A stretch of 64,000 nt of DNA from Janibacter cremeus (GTDB lineage: Bacteria; Actinomycetota; Actinomycetes; Actinomycetales; Dermatophilaceae). The notes beneath the pieces are model-generated. The model was not told the origin of the DNA. It did no database searches and worked only from the letters and a program-made list of their open reading frames with translations. The position numbers and the translations under genes are program-made. Each line of letters opens with the position of its first letter. Positions within the stretch are counted from its first letter, which is position 1. Of this stretch, positions 26,181-37,280 are shown piece by piece. Location: NCBI RefSeq assembly GCF_013409205.1, contig NZ_JACCAE010000001.1, forward strand, positions 1,426,001-1,490,000. Reading direction: 5' to 3'.

Positions 26181-27203
26181 GTGAAACTGTCCATCGTCGA
26201 TCTCGGGACGGTCGCGCCCGGCACGACCGAAAAGGATGCTCTGGCGGACTCGCTGGAGAGCGCGCGTCACGCCGAGGACTGGGGGTTTGGCCGCTACTGG
26301 TTCGCCGAGCACCACCTCAGCCGGTCCGGGGCCTCGCACCACCCCGAGCTGCTGATCGCCGCCGCGGCCATGGTCACCTCCAGCATCCGGCTGGGCTCAG
26401 GGGCCGTGCTGATGAACCACTACAGCCCGTTCAAGGTGGCCGAGATGTTCAAGCAGCTGGAGGCGATGGCCCCCGGACGCATCGACCTGGGGATGGGCCG
26501 AGCCACCGCTGGCCCCACGCTCGACCTGGCGTTGCAGCAGAACCGGCAGAACCCGGCCCAGGTCGACCACCAGCAACAGATCCTGGAGACGATGGCCTGG
26601 CTGTACGAGGCCTTCCCCGACGATCACGCATTCGCTGGCCACCCGTTGATGACGAGTGTCCCCGAAGTCCCGCAGACATGGCTCCTCGGGTCCAGCCCGA
26701 ACGGATCGAACCTGGCCGCCGGACTGGGCATCGGCTACACCTTCGCCGGTTTTATCAACCCAACGGGGGCGGCGCCGGCCCTGCGCAACTACCGCGAGGC
26801 GTTTCAACCCCAGGCTTTTGGGCTGGACTCGCCGCGGGCCATCCTTGCGGTCAACGTCACCGTTGGTGACACCACCGCTGAGGGTCTGCATCTGGCGAAC
26901 TCCCCGAAGGGCTACTACTCCCGCCTGGCCCGAGCCGGCCGTGAAGCCGGCTCGGTCACGGTCCCGCTCCCCGACGAGGTCGCCCCCGAGATGACGCGGG
27001 CCGAGAAGGACGAGCCTGTCACCATCGAGGACGGTCGGTGGCCCAAGTTCGTTGCCGGTGGGCCCGACGATGTCCGCGCGACGCTTGAGCAGATGGCCCA
27101 CGAGAGCGGAGCCGACGAGATCATGATCCAGGACATGATCGCCGACCCCACTGCGCGCCGCCGTTCCCATGAGCTCCTCGCGCAGGCCTTCGACCTCGTG
27201 TGA
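26181..27203 (+). CDS. LLM-class (luciferase-like) flavin-dependent monooxygenase
   Basis: 340-residue TIM-barrel enzyme of the MsnO8-like group. It begins KLSIVDLGTVAPG, then YWFAEHHLSRSGASHHPELLIAAAAM and IRLGSGAVLMNHYSPFKVAEMFKQLEAMAPGRIDLGMGRA, which form the FMNH2 pocket. It would oxygenate an organic substrate using reduced flavin from the neighbouring reductase. GTG start with GAGGA 10 nt upstream; the longer upstream reading of the frame is antisense to marR and rejected. Confidence 0.92.
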   Translation: MKLSIVDLGTVAPGTTEKDALADSLESARHAEDWGFGRYWFAEHHLSRSGASHHPELLIAAAAMVTSSIRLGSGAVLMNHYSPFKVAEMFKQLEAMAPGRIDLGMGRATAGPTLDLALQQNRQNPAQVDHQQQILETMAWLYEAFPDDHAFAGHPLMTSVPEVPQTWLLGSSPNGSNLAAGLGIGYTFAGFINPTGAAPALRNYREAFQPQAFGLDSPRAILAVNVTVGDTTAEGLHLANSPKGYYSRLARAGREAGSVTVPLPDEVAPEMTRAEKDEPVTIEDGRWPKFVAGGPDDVRATLEQMAHESGADEIMIQDMIADPTARRRSHELLAQAFDLV

Positions 27204-27207
27204 CACC

Positions 27208-27221
27208 GCGCCGTGCGGCGC
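27208..27221 (+). terminator. GC hairpin after the LLM monooxygenase gene
   Basis: GCGCC (27208-27212), loop GTGC, GGCGC (27217-27221), starting 5 nt after the stop. No U-tract, so it is a weak or Rho-assisted terminator candidate. Confidence 0.45.
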
Positions 27222-27344
27222 ACCGGACTCGTCGGTCTCCGTGGGGACTTCAGCGAAGCAAGCCCGAGGAAGCCACGCACACGTTCCACAGGCCGGGGCG
27301 GCGGGGCGCTACGTGCCCCCCGCGAGGGCCCGCTGCAGGACCCG

Positions 27345-27372
27345 TGACGAAACGGCCCCGATGACCTATCCT
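27345..27372 (+). promoter_or_regulatory. Promoter of the RDD protein gene
   Basis: TGACGA (27345-27350) and TATCCT (27367-27372) are separated by 16 nt, giving a leader of roughly 60 nt before the ATG at 27442. Confidence 0.5.
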
Positions 27373-27441
27373 GCCCAGAATTGCCACCCGTTCCCAGCAT
27401 GGCCCGCGGTGGCCGACGCCACGCGACCGCAAGGAGAGACC

Positions 27442-27963
27442 ATGACTGACGCCTACGCATCCGACCCCAACCTCCCACCCACCCAAAGTCAGGAGCGGCC
27501 GGCCGAGCTGCTCGACCGGTTCGTGGCCAAGTTGATCGACTTCGTGATCGTCGGAGTCGTCTACGCGATCATCGCCGCGATCATCGGCGTCGCCGTGGCG
27601 GTCGGTACGGGTTCGAGCTGGATCGTCGGCGTCGTGACCTCCGTGATCCTGGTCGCCCTGCAGCTGGGCTACTTCACCTTCCTGGAGTCCAGCCGCGGTC
27701 AGACCGTGGGCAAGATGGTGATGAAGTTGCGCGTCATGGGCCCCGATGCAGGACTGCCCACCACGGAGGAGGCCCTCAAGCGCAACATCTGGATGGCGAT
27801 CTCCCTGATCGGGATCATCCCGCTCATCGGCTGGCTGATCCAGGCAGTGGCATGGATCGCTGCCCTGGTGACGATCGCCATGGGCATCAACAACGACACC
27901 GCCAAGCGCCAGGCCTGGCACGACCAGCTCGCCGGCGGGACCCGGGTCGTCAAGATCGGCTGA
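27442..27963 (+). CDS. RDD family membrane protein
   Basis: 173-residue membrane protein with the RDD signature: Arg in ELLDRFVAKLIDFVIV (residues 22-37) followed by Asp residues bordering the first helix. Three to four helices (about 34-55, 60-80, 115-150). GQTVGKMVMKLRV is typical of the family. Ends with the usual HDQLAGGTRVVKI. Proposed roles include ion or osmolyte transport in some members; function here is unknown. Strong SD AAGGAGAG upstream; tandem hairpins downstream. Confidence 0.9.
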   Translation: MTDAYASDPNLPPTQSQERPAELLDRFVAKLIDFVIVGVVYAIIAAIIGVAVAVGTGSSWIVGVVTSVILVALQLGYFTFLESSRGQTVGKMVMKLRVMGPDAGLPTTEEALKRNIWMAISLIGIIPLIGWLIQAVAWIAALVTIAMGINNDTAKRQAWHDQLAGGTRVVKIG

Positions 27964-28006
27964 CCGGACGGCAGGGGCACGACCCGCCTGCACCTGGCGA
28001 GATCGA

Positions 28007-28034
28007 GGCTCGGCCTGCTGCGGCAGGCCGAGCC
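28007..28034 (+). terminator. Terminator hairpin 1 after the RDD gene
   Basis: 12-bp perfect stem GGCTCGGCCTGC/GCAGGCCGAGCC with a 4-nt loop, followed by TTGATGT. Confidence 0.75.
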
Positions 28035-28051
28035 TTGATGTACTTCACGAG

Positions 28052-28082
28052 CTCCGCCCCGACGAACCTCGTCGGGGCGGAG
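28052..28082 (+). terminator. Terminator hairpin 2 after the RDD gene
   Basis: 14-bp perfect stem (28052-28065/28069-28082) with a 3-nt loop ACC, followed by TTCTC. Only 17 nt separate it from hairpin 1, so the two form a tandem stop that insulates the marR-MFS operon. Confidence 0.75.
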
Positions 28083-28162
28083 TTCTCACGTCCTTTGGTC
28101 GATCCTTCGTCGAGGCTCCCCAGTCCTGGTGTGTGCCGCGGAGCACCGCGGGGTGGTCGCGC

Positions 28163-28211
28163 TTGTCTTCACGGACAGAACTACGTATATTTATTTGCTT
28201 GCCACAAGTAA
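28163..28211 (+). promoter_or_regulatory. Promoter and operator of the marR-MFS operon
   Basis: TTGTCT (28163-28168) and TATATT (28186-28191) are separated by 17 nt, unusually close to the sigma-70 consensus and AT-rich for this genome. An imperfect palindrome TTGCTTG-CCA-CAAGTAA (28195-28211) covers the expected start site and abuts the SD AAGGAG, an ideal autorepression site for the encoded MarR protein. Confidence 0.75.
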
Positions 28212-28220
28212 GGAGTTGGA

Positions 28221-28685
28221 ATGGTCGCCCGTGAACGTGCCGGAGAACTACTGCTCGAGATGGTCACGATGGCCCGGGTCTTCCGAGTGGCCGGCAACCA
28301 GCAGCAGACATTGGCCGGCACGAAGACCGGGGTGCTGCAACGGCTGAAGTACAGCGACGCCCGGTTGGGAGACCTGGCCCGGCAGCTGTCGATCTCGGCG
28401 TCGGTCGCCTCCCGGACGGTCGACGCCCTGCAGGAGCGCGGCCTGGTCGAGCGGCGAGCCGATGAAACCGATGCCCGCGCCTTCCTCATCTCCCTCACCG
28501 ATCGCGGCCGGGACGTCGTCGCGACCCGGGAACGACACATGGCCGACCGGTTCGCCGAGGTGCTCGGCGACTGGACTCCCCAGGAGAGCGATCAGGCACT
28601 CGATCTCCTGCACCGCCTGAACGCCCACCTCGACGAGCTCACCGCCGTCCTCGACGCCGACACCAGGAGCGACACCACCGAATGA
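28221..28685 (+). CDS. MarR-family regulator of the adjacent efflux pump
   Basis: 154-residue winged-helix regulator: HTH LGDLARQLSISASVASRTVDALQERGLV (about residues 50-78), wing RRADETDARAFLISLTDRG. ATG with GGAG upstream. The stop overlaps the MFS start by 4 nt (ATGA, 28682-28685). Most likely a ligand-released repressor of its own operon. Confidence 0.92.
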   Translation: MVARERAGELLLEMVTMARVFRVAGNQQQTLAGTKTGVLQRLKYSDARLGDLARQLSISASVASRTVDALQERGLVERRADETDARAFLISLTDRGRDVVATRERHMADRFAEVLGDWTPQESDQALDLLHRLNAHLDELTAVLDADTRSDTTE

Positions 28686-30346
28686 GCACCATGACCCACG
28701 ACGACCCTCAGGCGCTCCCGCACCGGGAGGTCCTGCAGGTCATGACCGGCCTGCTGGCGGCGCTCTTCACCGCCCTGATCTCCAACACGATCGTCTCCAC
28801 GGCCCTGCCGACGATCATGGCCGACCTCAACGGCACCCAGCGGCAGTACACCTGGGTGATCACGGCCAGCCTGCTCACCATGACCGTGAGCACCGCCATC
28901 TGGGGCAAGATGTCGGACCTGTTCAACAAGAAGCTCCTCGTCCAGATCTCGATCATCCTCTTCGTCGCGGCGTCCATCGTCGCCGGCCTGTCGACGAACA
29001 TCGCCACGCTGATGGGAGCACGTGCGTTCCAGGGCATTGCCATGGGCGGCCTGATGGCAATGGTCCAGTCGATCATGGCCACGATCATCGCCCCGCGCCA
29101 GCGCGGCCGGTACGCCGGCTACATGGGTGGCGTGATGGGGATCGCCACCGTCTCGGGGCCACTGCTCGGTGGCGTGATCACCGACGGGCTGGGATGGCGC
29201 TGGACCTACTTCGTCTCCGTACCGCTGGCGGTCGTCGCCCTGGTGCTCATCCAGAGCAAGCTGCACCTGCCGACCGTCGCTGCCCGCAAGGTGACGATCG
29301 ACTACGCGGGCGCCGTCCTGCTCACCATCGCTGCCGCCCTGCCCATGCTGTGGGTGACCTTCGCCGGCAGCTCCTTCGCCTGGATCTCGTGGGAGTCGGG
29401 CGCATACGTCGCCAGCTTCCTCGTCGCCGTCGCGCTGACCGTGGTGGTCGAGCTGCGCGCCCCCGAGCCGATCGTGCCGATCCGGTTGCTGCGCAACAAC
29501 ACCGCAACCCTGATGATCGTGGCCAGCATCGCCGTCGGCGTCGCGATGTTCGGTCCGGCCGTCTTCCTCACCCAGTACTTCCAACTCGGCGAGGGCTACT
29601 CCCCCACCCAGGCCGGACTGCTCATCCTGCCGATGATCATCACCCAGACCGCATCGTCCGCGATCGGTGGACAGATCGTCAGCCGCACCGGCCGGTGGAA
29701 GCCCATCATGGTGGTGGGCAGCTTCCTCATGGTCATCGGACTCGGTGGGCTCGGGATGGTCGACCACACGACCGGATACACCTGGGTCGCCCTGTCCATG
29801 GCGACGATGGGTATCGGCGTGGGCACCCTCATCCAGAACATCGTGCTGGCCGTGCAGAACACGGTCGATGTCACCGACGTCGGGGCGGCGTCGGCGAGCA
29901 TCGCCTTCTTCCGCTCACTGGGCGGCGCCATCGGCGTCTCGGCACTCGGCGCGGTGCTGACCAACCAGGTCGGCAGCGAGATCAGCGAGCGACTCACGCG
30001 GATGGGAGTCCCCGCGGACGCCATGGGCGGCGACTCCGGGGAGACCGACCTCGACCTGGGCGCGCTACCCGCACCGATCCGGGCCGTGGTCCAGGACGCC
30101 TATGCCGACTCCTTCGGGCACGTCTTCCTCATCGCCACGGCCGTCGCCGTCATCACGCTCGTCGCTGTCCTCCTCGTGCGTGGCACGCCCCTGCGCACGA
30201 CGGTTGCGCTGCGGCCGAGCACCGCCTCACCGGCACCCACGGCTGCCGCCGCCGTCACGTCAACGAGTGGTCCGTCGGCACCGCAGGACGACTCGTCGGA
30301 GGGCACGCACCCCGAGGCTCCCTCGAGTCCGGCCTCCATGCACTAG
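28682..30346 (+). CDS. DHA2-family MFS multidrug efflux transporter
   Basis: 554-residue transporter with about 14 helices, as in the EmrB/QacA (DHA2) drug:H+ antiporter family. Motif A-like loop GKMSDLFNKKLL and antiporter motif C region GVMGIATVSGPLLGGVITDGLGWRWTYFVSVP are clear. The C-terminal 60 residues are Ala/Ser/Thr/Pro-rich and probably cytoplasmic. Control by the coupled MarR protein suggests export of the inducing compound; the substrate is unknown. Confidence 0.93.
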   Translation: MSTMTHDDPQALPHREVLQVMTGLLAALFTALISNTIVSTALPTIMADLNGTQRQYTWVITASLLTMTVSTAIWGKMSDLFNKKLLVQISIILFVAASIVAGLSTNIATLMGARAFQGIAMGGLMAMVQSIMATIIAPRQRGRYAGYMGGVMGIATVSGPLLGGVITDGLGWRWTYFVSVPLAVVALVLIQSKLHLPTVAARKVTIDYAGAVLLTIAAALPMLWVTFAGSSFAWISWESGAYVASFLVAVALTVVVELRAPEPIVPIRLLRNNTATLMIVASIAVGVAMFGPAVFLTQYFQLGEGYSPTQAGLLILPMIITQTASSAIGGQIVSRTGRWKPIMVVGSFLMVIGLGGLGMVDHTTGYTWVALSMATMGIGVGTLIQNIVLAVQNTVDVTDVGAASASIAFFRSLGGAIGVSALGAVLTNQVGSEISERLTRMGVPADAMGGDSGETDLDLGALPAPIRAVVQDAYADSFGHVFLIATAVAVITLVAVLLVRGTPLRTTVALRPSTASPAPTAAAAVTSTSGPSAPQDDSSEGTHPEAPSSPASMH

Positions 30347-30357
30347 GCGTCCGTGGG

Positions 30358-30397
30358 CCGCCCGGGGCGAGTCTGCTGGACCGAGTCGCCCGGGCGG
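30358..30397 (+). terminator. Terminator-like hairpin after the MFS gene
   Basis: CCGCCCG (30358-30364) pairs with CGGGCGG (30391-30397), and the stem continues inward with one bulged G. It begins 12 nt after the stop and is followed by TTC. Confidence 0.65.
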
Positions 30398-30491
30398 TTC
30401 ATCAGGTCCGTCTTTGCCACGGGGAAGTGATCTGCGGCACAGTAGTTCGGTGGGCCACCGGAGACCCTGGGGCCCTTGTCGAGAGGACGCG

Positions 30492-31748
30492 ATGAACCAT
30501 CCCACTCCACCTCCCACCAAGGTCGCCATCATCGGGGCCGGCATGGTCGGGCTCTCCACCGCATGGTTCCTCCAGGAGCACGGGGTGGAGGTCGAGGTCC
30601 TCGATCGCGACGGCGTCGCCGCCGGCTCCTCGTGGGGCAACGCAGGGTGGATCACGCCCGGGCTGTCGACCCCCCTTCCGGACCCGGCAGTCCTCTCCTA
30701 CGGCATCAAGGCCGTCGTCTCCCCCTCCTCGCCCGTCTACGTGCCGGTGACCGGGGACCCGCGCCTGCTGCGTTTCCTGGCGAAGTTCACCCGCAACAGC
30801 ACGATGCGCCGGTGGTCGAAGTCGATGCGCGCGCTCGTGCCGATCAACGAGTGCGCGCTACCGGCCTTCGACGAGCTCACCGCGGGCGGGGTCAGCTCCC
30901 CCGTCCACGAGGCGACGTCCTTCATCGCGGGCTACCGCACCAGGGCCGAGACCGAGTTCCTGCGCACCGAGTTCGAGCACATCGCCGCCTCCGGCCAGGA
31001 GATGGGCTTCGAGGAGCTCACGGGTGAGCAGGTGCGCGAGATCGAGCCCACCTTCTCCACCGAGGTCGGCGCCGGCATCCGCCTGCTCGGTCAGCGCTAC
31101 CTCAACCCGATCGAGTACACCCATGCCCTGGCCGACTCCGTGCGCGCCAGGGGCGGCAAGATCCGCGACGGCGCGGACGTCACCGGCATCACCGACGAGG
31201 CGAAGGGGGTCCGTCTGGCCATCGCCGGAGGAGGCAGCGAGACCTTCGACCGGGTCGTCGTCGCCACGGGCACCTGGCTGGACGACCTGGTCCGGCCCTT
31301 CGGCGTGCGCACCCATGTGCAGGCCGGCCGCGGCTACAGTTTCAGCGTGCCGATCGACCACGTCCCGCACGGGCCGGTCTACCTGCCGAACGAACGGGTG
31401 GCCTGCACGCCGCTGGGCGACCGGCTGCGCGTGGCCGGGATGATGGAGTTCCGCCCGCCGGAAGCGCCACTGGACCAGCGGCGCGTCGAGGCGGTCGTCG
31501 AGGCGGCCCGCCCCTTCCTCAGCGGCGTCGACCTGGACGACCGTCAGGACGAGTGGGTCGGATCGCGACCCTGCACCCCCGACGGGCTACCGCTGATCGG
31601 CGCGTCGAGCTCGCCGCACGTGCACGTCGCCGGCGGCCACGGCATGTGGGGCATGACCCTGGGGCCGGCCACCGGTCAGCTCCTGGCCAAGACCATCGTG
31701 ACGGGTCGTCCGGCGCCCGAGCTGACCCCCTTCGACCCGCGGCGCTGA
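30492..31748 (+). CDS. D-amino-acid dehydrogenase-like FAD oxidoreductase
   Basis: 418-residue DAO-family flavoprotein. The N-terminal dinucleotide fold is VAIIGAGMVGLSTAWFLQEHG with an acidic residue ending beta-2 (VLDRDG). The SSWGNAGWITPG and GSRPCTPDGLPLIG stretches are characteristic of DadA-type dehydrogenases, which oxidise D-amino acids to keto acids and pass electrons to the quinone pool. GAGAGG precedes the ATG. Related amine or glycine oxidases cannot be excluded. Monocistronic by appearance. Confidence 0.9.
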   Translation: MNHPTPPPTKVAIIGAGMVGLSTAWFLQEHGVEVEVLDRDGVAAGSSWGNAGWITPGLSTPLPDPAVLSYGIKAVVSPSSPVYVPVTGDPRLLRFLAKFTRNSTMRRWSKSMRALVPINECALPAFDELTAGGVSSPVHEATSFIAGYRTRAETEFLRTEFEHIAASGQEMGFEELTGEQVREIEPTFSTEVGAGIRLLGQRYLNPIEYTHALADSVRARGGKIRDGADVTGITDEAKGVRLAIAGGGSETFDRVVVATGTWLDDLVRPFGVRTHVQAGRGYSFSVPIDHVPHGPVYLPNERVACTPLGDRLRVAGMMEFRPPEAPLDQRRVEAVVEAARPFLSGVDLDDRQDEWVGSRPCTPDGLPLIGASSSPHVHVAGGHGMWGMTLGPATGQLLAKTIVTGRPAPELTPFDPRR

Positions 31749-31798
31749 TCCGGCACACGCACCCGCCTCCGGAAGGGCGCGCCCACCCTCTCCCGAAA

Positions 31799-31826
31799 TG
31801 ACGGGCCGTTACCTTTTCGTTATCGT
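31799..31826 (+). promoter_or_regulatory. Promoter of the acyltransferase gene (leaderless)
   Basis: TGACGG (31799-31804) and TATCGT (31821-31826) at 16-nt spacing. The -10 ends 6 nt before the ATG at 31833 and there is no good SD, so transcription probably starts at the ATG. TTCGTTATCGTTA is notably AT-rich. Confidence 0.5.
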
Positions 31827-31832
31827 TAAGGC

Positions 31833-32957
31833 ATGGCTCGCACGTTTGGGACCGCGCTGGCCGGACGCGACAACTCCCTCAACGCCGTCCGGCTGGTGCT
31901 CGCGGCTGCAGTGATCCTCGCCCACTCGTGGACGATCGGCGGATACGGCGACACCATCTTCCGTTGGATCGGGGCCAACAGCGTCAACGGCTTCTTCGCC
32001 CTGTCCGGCTTCCTCATCGCCGGCAGCCGACTGCGCCACGACTTCCGGCACTACATCACCCGCCGCGCCCAGCGCATCTTTCCGGGATTCTGGGTCTGCC
32101 TGGTCGTCATCGCCTTCGTCTTCGCCCCGATCGGGGCTCTGCTCAGCGGTGTCAGCTGGCACCCCGGCGAGGCCCTCGGCTACATCCGCAACAACGCGAG
32201 CCTGGTCATCTTCGACCGGGACATCGGGCAGACCCTGACGACCTCCCCGGAGGGCGCCAACTGGAACCGGTCCCTGTGGTCGTTGATGCACGAGTTCATC
32301 GCCTACATCGTGTGCGGCGTCCTGCTCGGCGTCCTGTGGGTGCGCCGCAACCTCGCTCTGGCTGCCGGCATCGTCGTCGCCGTCCTCCCGTTGGCCTATG
32401 TGGCCGTCCCCGACCTGGACGGACCGGCGCACATGCTCAACGACAGCCTGCGACTGCTCTCCTTCTACTTCGCCGGCGTCCTGGCCTACGCACTGCGTGA
32501 CCGACTCCGCACCTCGCACGCCCTGGCCGGCGTCGCGGCGGTCACCGTGCTCACCGCCGGGTTCACCTCCGAGACGCTCCTCTACGCCATCACGCCGATC
32601 CCGCTGACCTACCTGCTGCTGCACATCGGCTCGACCTGGCGCACGCAGCTCGCGGCGAAGGAGGATGCCTCCTTCGGTCTCTACATCTACGGATACCCCG
32701 TCCAGCAGGTGCTCGCGATGCTCGGCCTGGGCGCAATCGTCCCCGTCTGGGCCTTCGCCATCGTGTCGATGGCGCTGGCCTTCCCGCTCGCGATCGCCTC
32801 GTGGCGCCTCGTGGAGAAGCCGGCCATGGCCCTGCGGCTGGTCCCGACCCGCGTCCCGGAGGTCAGCACGGCGGTTCCCACGCCGGCCCCCGACGGAGCC
32901 TTGGCCCAGCGCGAGTGGGACCACCACGTGCCCTCGACCCTCCTGGTCGGCCGCTGA
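31833..32957 (+). CDS. Acyltransferase family 3 (OafA/YrhL-like) membrane protein
   Basis: 374-residue membrane protein with about ten helices. The N-terminus has NSLNAVRLVLAAAVILAHSWTI, with the conserved Arg and His of acyltransferase-3 proteins, and then GFFALSGFLIAGS. Family members O-acylate surface glycans, lipids or antibiotics using an acyl-CoA donor. The ending SWRLVEKPAM is typical. The last 45 residues form a Pro-rich cytoplasmic tail. The target glycan is unknown; a role in decorating the glycopolymer encoded from 37 kb is possible. Confidence 0.9.
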   Translation: MARTFGTALAGRDNSLNAVRLVLAAAVILAHSWTIGGYGDTIFRWIGANSVNGFFALSGFLIAGSRLRHDFRHYITRRAQRIFPGFWVCLVVIAFVFAPIGALLSGVSWHPGEALGYIRNNASLVIFDRDIGQTLTTSPEGANWNRSLWSLMHEFIAYIVCGVLLGVLWVRRNLALAAGIVVAVLPLAYVAVPDLDGPAHMLNDSLRLLSFYFAGVLAYALRDRLRTSHALAGVAAVTVLTAGFTSETLLYAITPIPLTYLLLHIGSTWRTQLAAKEDASFGLYIYGYPVQQVLAMLGLGAIVPVWAFAIVSMALAFPLAIASWRLVEKPAMALRLVPTRVPEVSTAVPTPAPDGALAQREWDHHVPSTLLVGR

Positions 32958-33004
32958 CCGGACAAGGCCGCCGCGGGCAGGACCGGTCGTCGGCTCGCGG
33001 GACG

Positions 33005-35739
<2,735 letters not shown>

Positions 35740-35743
35740 TCCG

Positions 35744-36793
35744 ATGCGCTCCCTTCCTCCGCTCGAGGCGCCCGTCGACCCGGTCGAGGCGCTGCGGCGC
35801 GTCGGGTTCCTCCTGGAACGCTCCCGCCAGCACAGCCGCCGCGTGGAGGCCTTCCGGGGCGCCGTCGGTGTCGTGCGCGACCTGGGCGAAGGGGAGCTGG
35901 CCCAGCGGGTCGAGGACGGCAGACTGACCGAGCTGGCCGGTATCGGCAAGTCCACCGCCGGCGTCATCGAGCAGGCCGTGCGCGGGGACCTGCCGGACTA
36001 CCTCGCCCGCCAGCAGGAGGAGCACGGTGGACCCCTCGTCGAGGGCGGCGAGGACTACACCGCGGCCATCATCGGCGACTGCCACCTGCATTCCGACTGG
36101 TCCGACGGCGGCAGCCCCATCGAGGAGATGGTCCTCACCGCGGTCGAGCTCGGCCAGGAGTGGATGGTCCTGACCGACCACTCCCCCCGGCTACGGATCG
36201 CCAACGGCCTCTCCGCCGCGCGCCTGACGCAGCAGCTGGACCTGCTGGAGCGGATCAACGCCTCCGTGGGCGATGCCTTCACCCTGATGTCGGGCATCGA
36301 GGTCGACATCCTCGATGACGGCACGCTCGACCAGAGTGAGGAGATGCTCGGCCGGCTCGACCTGGTCACCGCGTCCGTGCACTCCAAGCTGCGCATGGCG
36401 AAGGGGGCGATGACCCGACGCATGGTGGCTGCGGTGAGCAACCCACGAGTCAACGTCCTCGGCCACTGCACCGGGCGTCTCGTGACCGGGGGGCGGGGCA
36501 CGCGGCCGCAGAGCGAGTTCGACGCCCGCGCGGTCTTCGAGGCCTGCGCGGAGCACGATGTCGCCGTGGAGATCAACTCCCGGCCAGAACGGCGGGACCC
36601 GCCGGACGAGCTGATCGAGCTGGCACTGGAGATCGGGTGCCTCTTCGCCGTCGACTCCGATGCCCACGCGCCCGGGCAGCTGGAGATGAAGGCGTACGGC
36701 GCACAGCGGGCCGAGCGACTCGGGGTGCCGTTGGAGCGGATCGTCACGACCTGGGACGCCGAGCGCGTGCGCGAGTGGGCCCGACGCGCCTGA
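35744..36793 (+). CDS. PHP-domain hydrolase with PolX-like helix-hairpin-helix N-terminus
   Basis: 349-residue protein. Residues 10-85 resemble the HhH_8 plus HhH segment of PolX polymerases (FLLERSRQHSRRVEAFRGA; LTELAGIGKSTAGVIEQA). Residues 108-330 form a PHP domain with the HxH motif (His114, His116 in GDCHLHSDWSDGG), TDHSPR and the C-terminal metal site DSDAHAPGQ. No nucleotidyltransferase domain intervenes. Likely a metal-dependent phosphoesterase or nuclease; substrate unknown. It lies 4 nt after guaB1, probably co-transcribed. Confidence 0.9.
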   Translation: MRSLPPLEAPVDPVEALRRVGFLLERSRQHSRRVEAFRGAVGVVRDLGEGELAQRVEDGRLTELAGIGKSTAGVIEQAVRGDLPDYLARQQEEHGGPLVEGGEDYTAAIIGDCHLHSDWSDGGSPIEEMVLTAVELGQEWMVLTDHSPRLRIANGLSAARLTQQLDLLERINASVGDAFTLMSGIEVDILDDGTLDQSEEMLGRLDLVTASVHSKLRMAKGAMTRRMVAAVSNPRVNVLGHCTGRLVTGGRGTRPQSEFDARAVFEACAEHDVAVEINSRPERRDPPDELIELALEIGCLFAVDSDAHAPGQLEMKAYGAQRAERLGVPLERIVTTWDAERVREWARRA

Positions 36794-36928
36794 TCGACTG
36801 CCCGGAGGCCCGGAAAACCGCCTCGGGGCCGCCGATTTGGGCGATCGACCATCTCTCTCGTATGCTTTCCGAGTCCTCGACGGATTCCGGTGCTGCCTGC
36901 CGCGTAGCGAGGGGTTCGTCGTGTACGG

Positions 36929-37001
36929 GTCCCCATCGTCTAGCGGCCCAGGACCCCGCCCTTTCACGGCGGTAGCACGGGTTCGAATCCCGTTGGGGAT
37001 A
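36929..37001 (+). tRNA. tRNA-Glu (anticodon TTC)
   Basis: 73 nt. Acceptor GTCCCCA/TGGGGAT (terminal G-T), anticodon loop CCTTTCACG with TTC, T-arm ACGGGTTCGAATCCCGT, discriminator A. CCA not encoded. A -10-like TATGCT upstream at about 36861-36866 can serve this cluster. Confidence 0.97.
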
Positions 37002-37034
37002 CGCAAGCAAGTCTTGCAGTGCCTTGCACCACAA

Positions 37035-37108
37035 GGCCGCGTAGCGCAGTTGGTTAGCGCGCCGCCCTGTCACGGCGGAGGTCGCGGGTTCGAGTCCCGT
37101 CGCGGTCG
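37035..37108 (+). tRNA. tRNA-Asp (anticodon GTC)
   Basis: 74 nt. Acceptor GGCCGCG pairs with CGCGGTC (one G-T), anticodon GTC in CCTGTCACG, T-arm CGCGGGTTCGAGTCCCG, discriminator G as in tRNA-Asp. CCA not encoded. Confidence 0.97.
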
Positions 37109-37134
37109 CTCGCTGGTCCACCACGGACCGGCTC

Positions 37135-37211
37135 GGCCAGGTAGCTCAGTTGGTACGAGCGTCCGACTGAAAATCGGAAGGTCGGCGGTTCGACCCCGCC
37201 CCTGGCCACCA
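37135..37211 (+). tRNA. tRNA-Phe (anticodon GAA) with encoded CCA
   Basis: Acceptor GGCCAGG pairs with CCTGGCC, anticodon GAA in ACTGAAAAT, T-arm with GGTTCGACCCC, discriminator A at 37208 followed by encoded CCA (37209-37211). It is the only tRNA of the four in this window with an encoded CCA. Confidence 0.97.
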
Positions 37212-37280
37212 CCTCACGGCTTGTCGTCCGGCGTTCATCTCCGCCGACCGTGACTGACGATCTCCCCTTCCGCACCTCCC

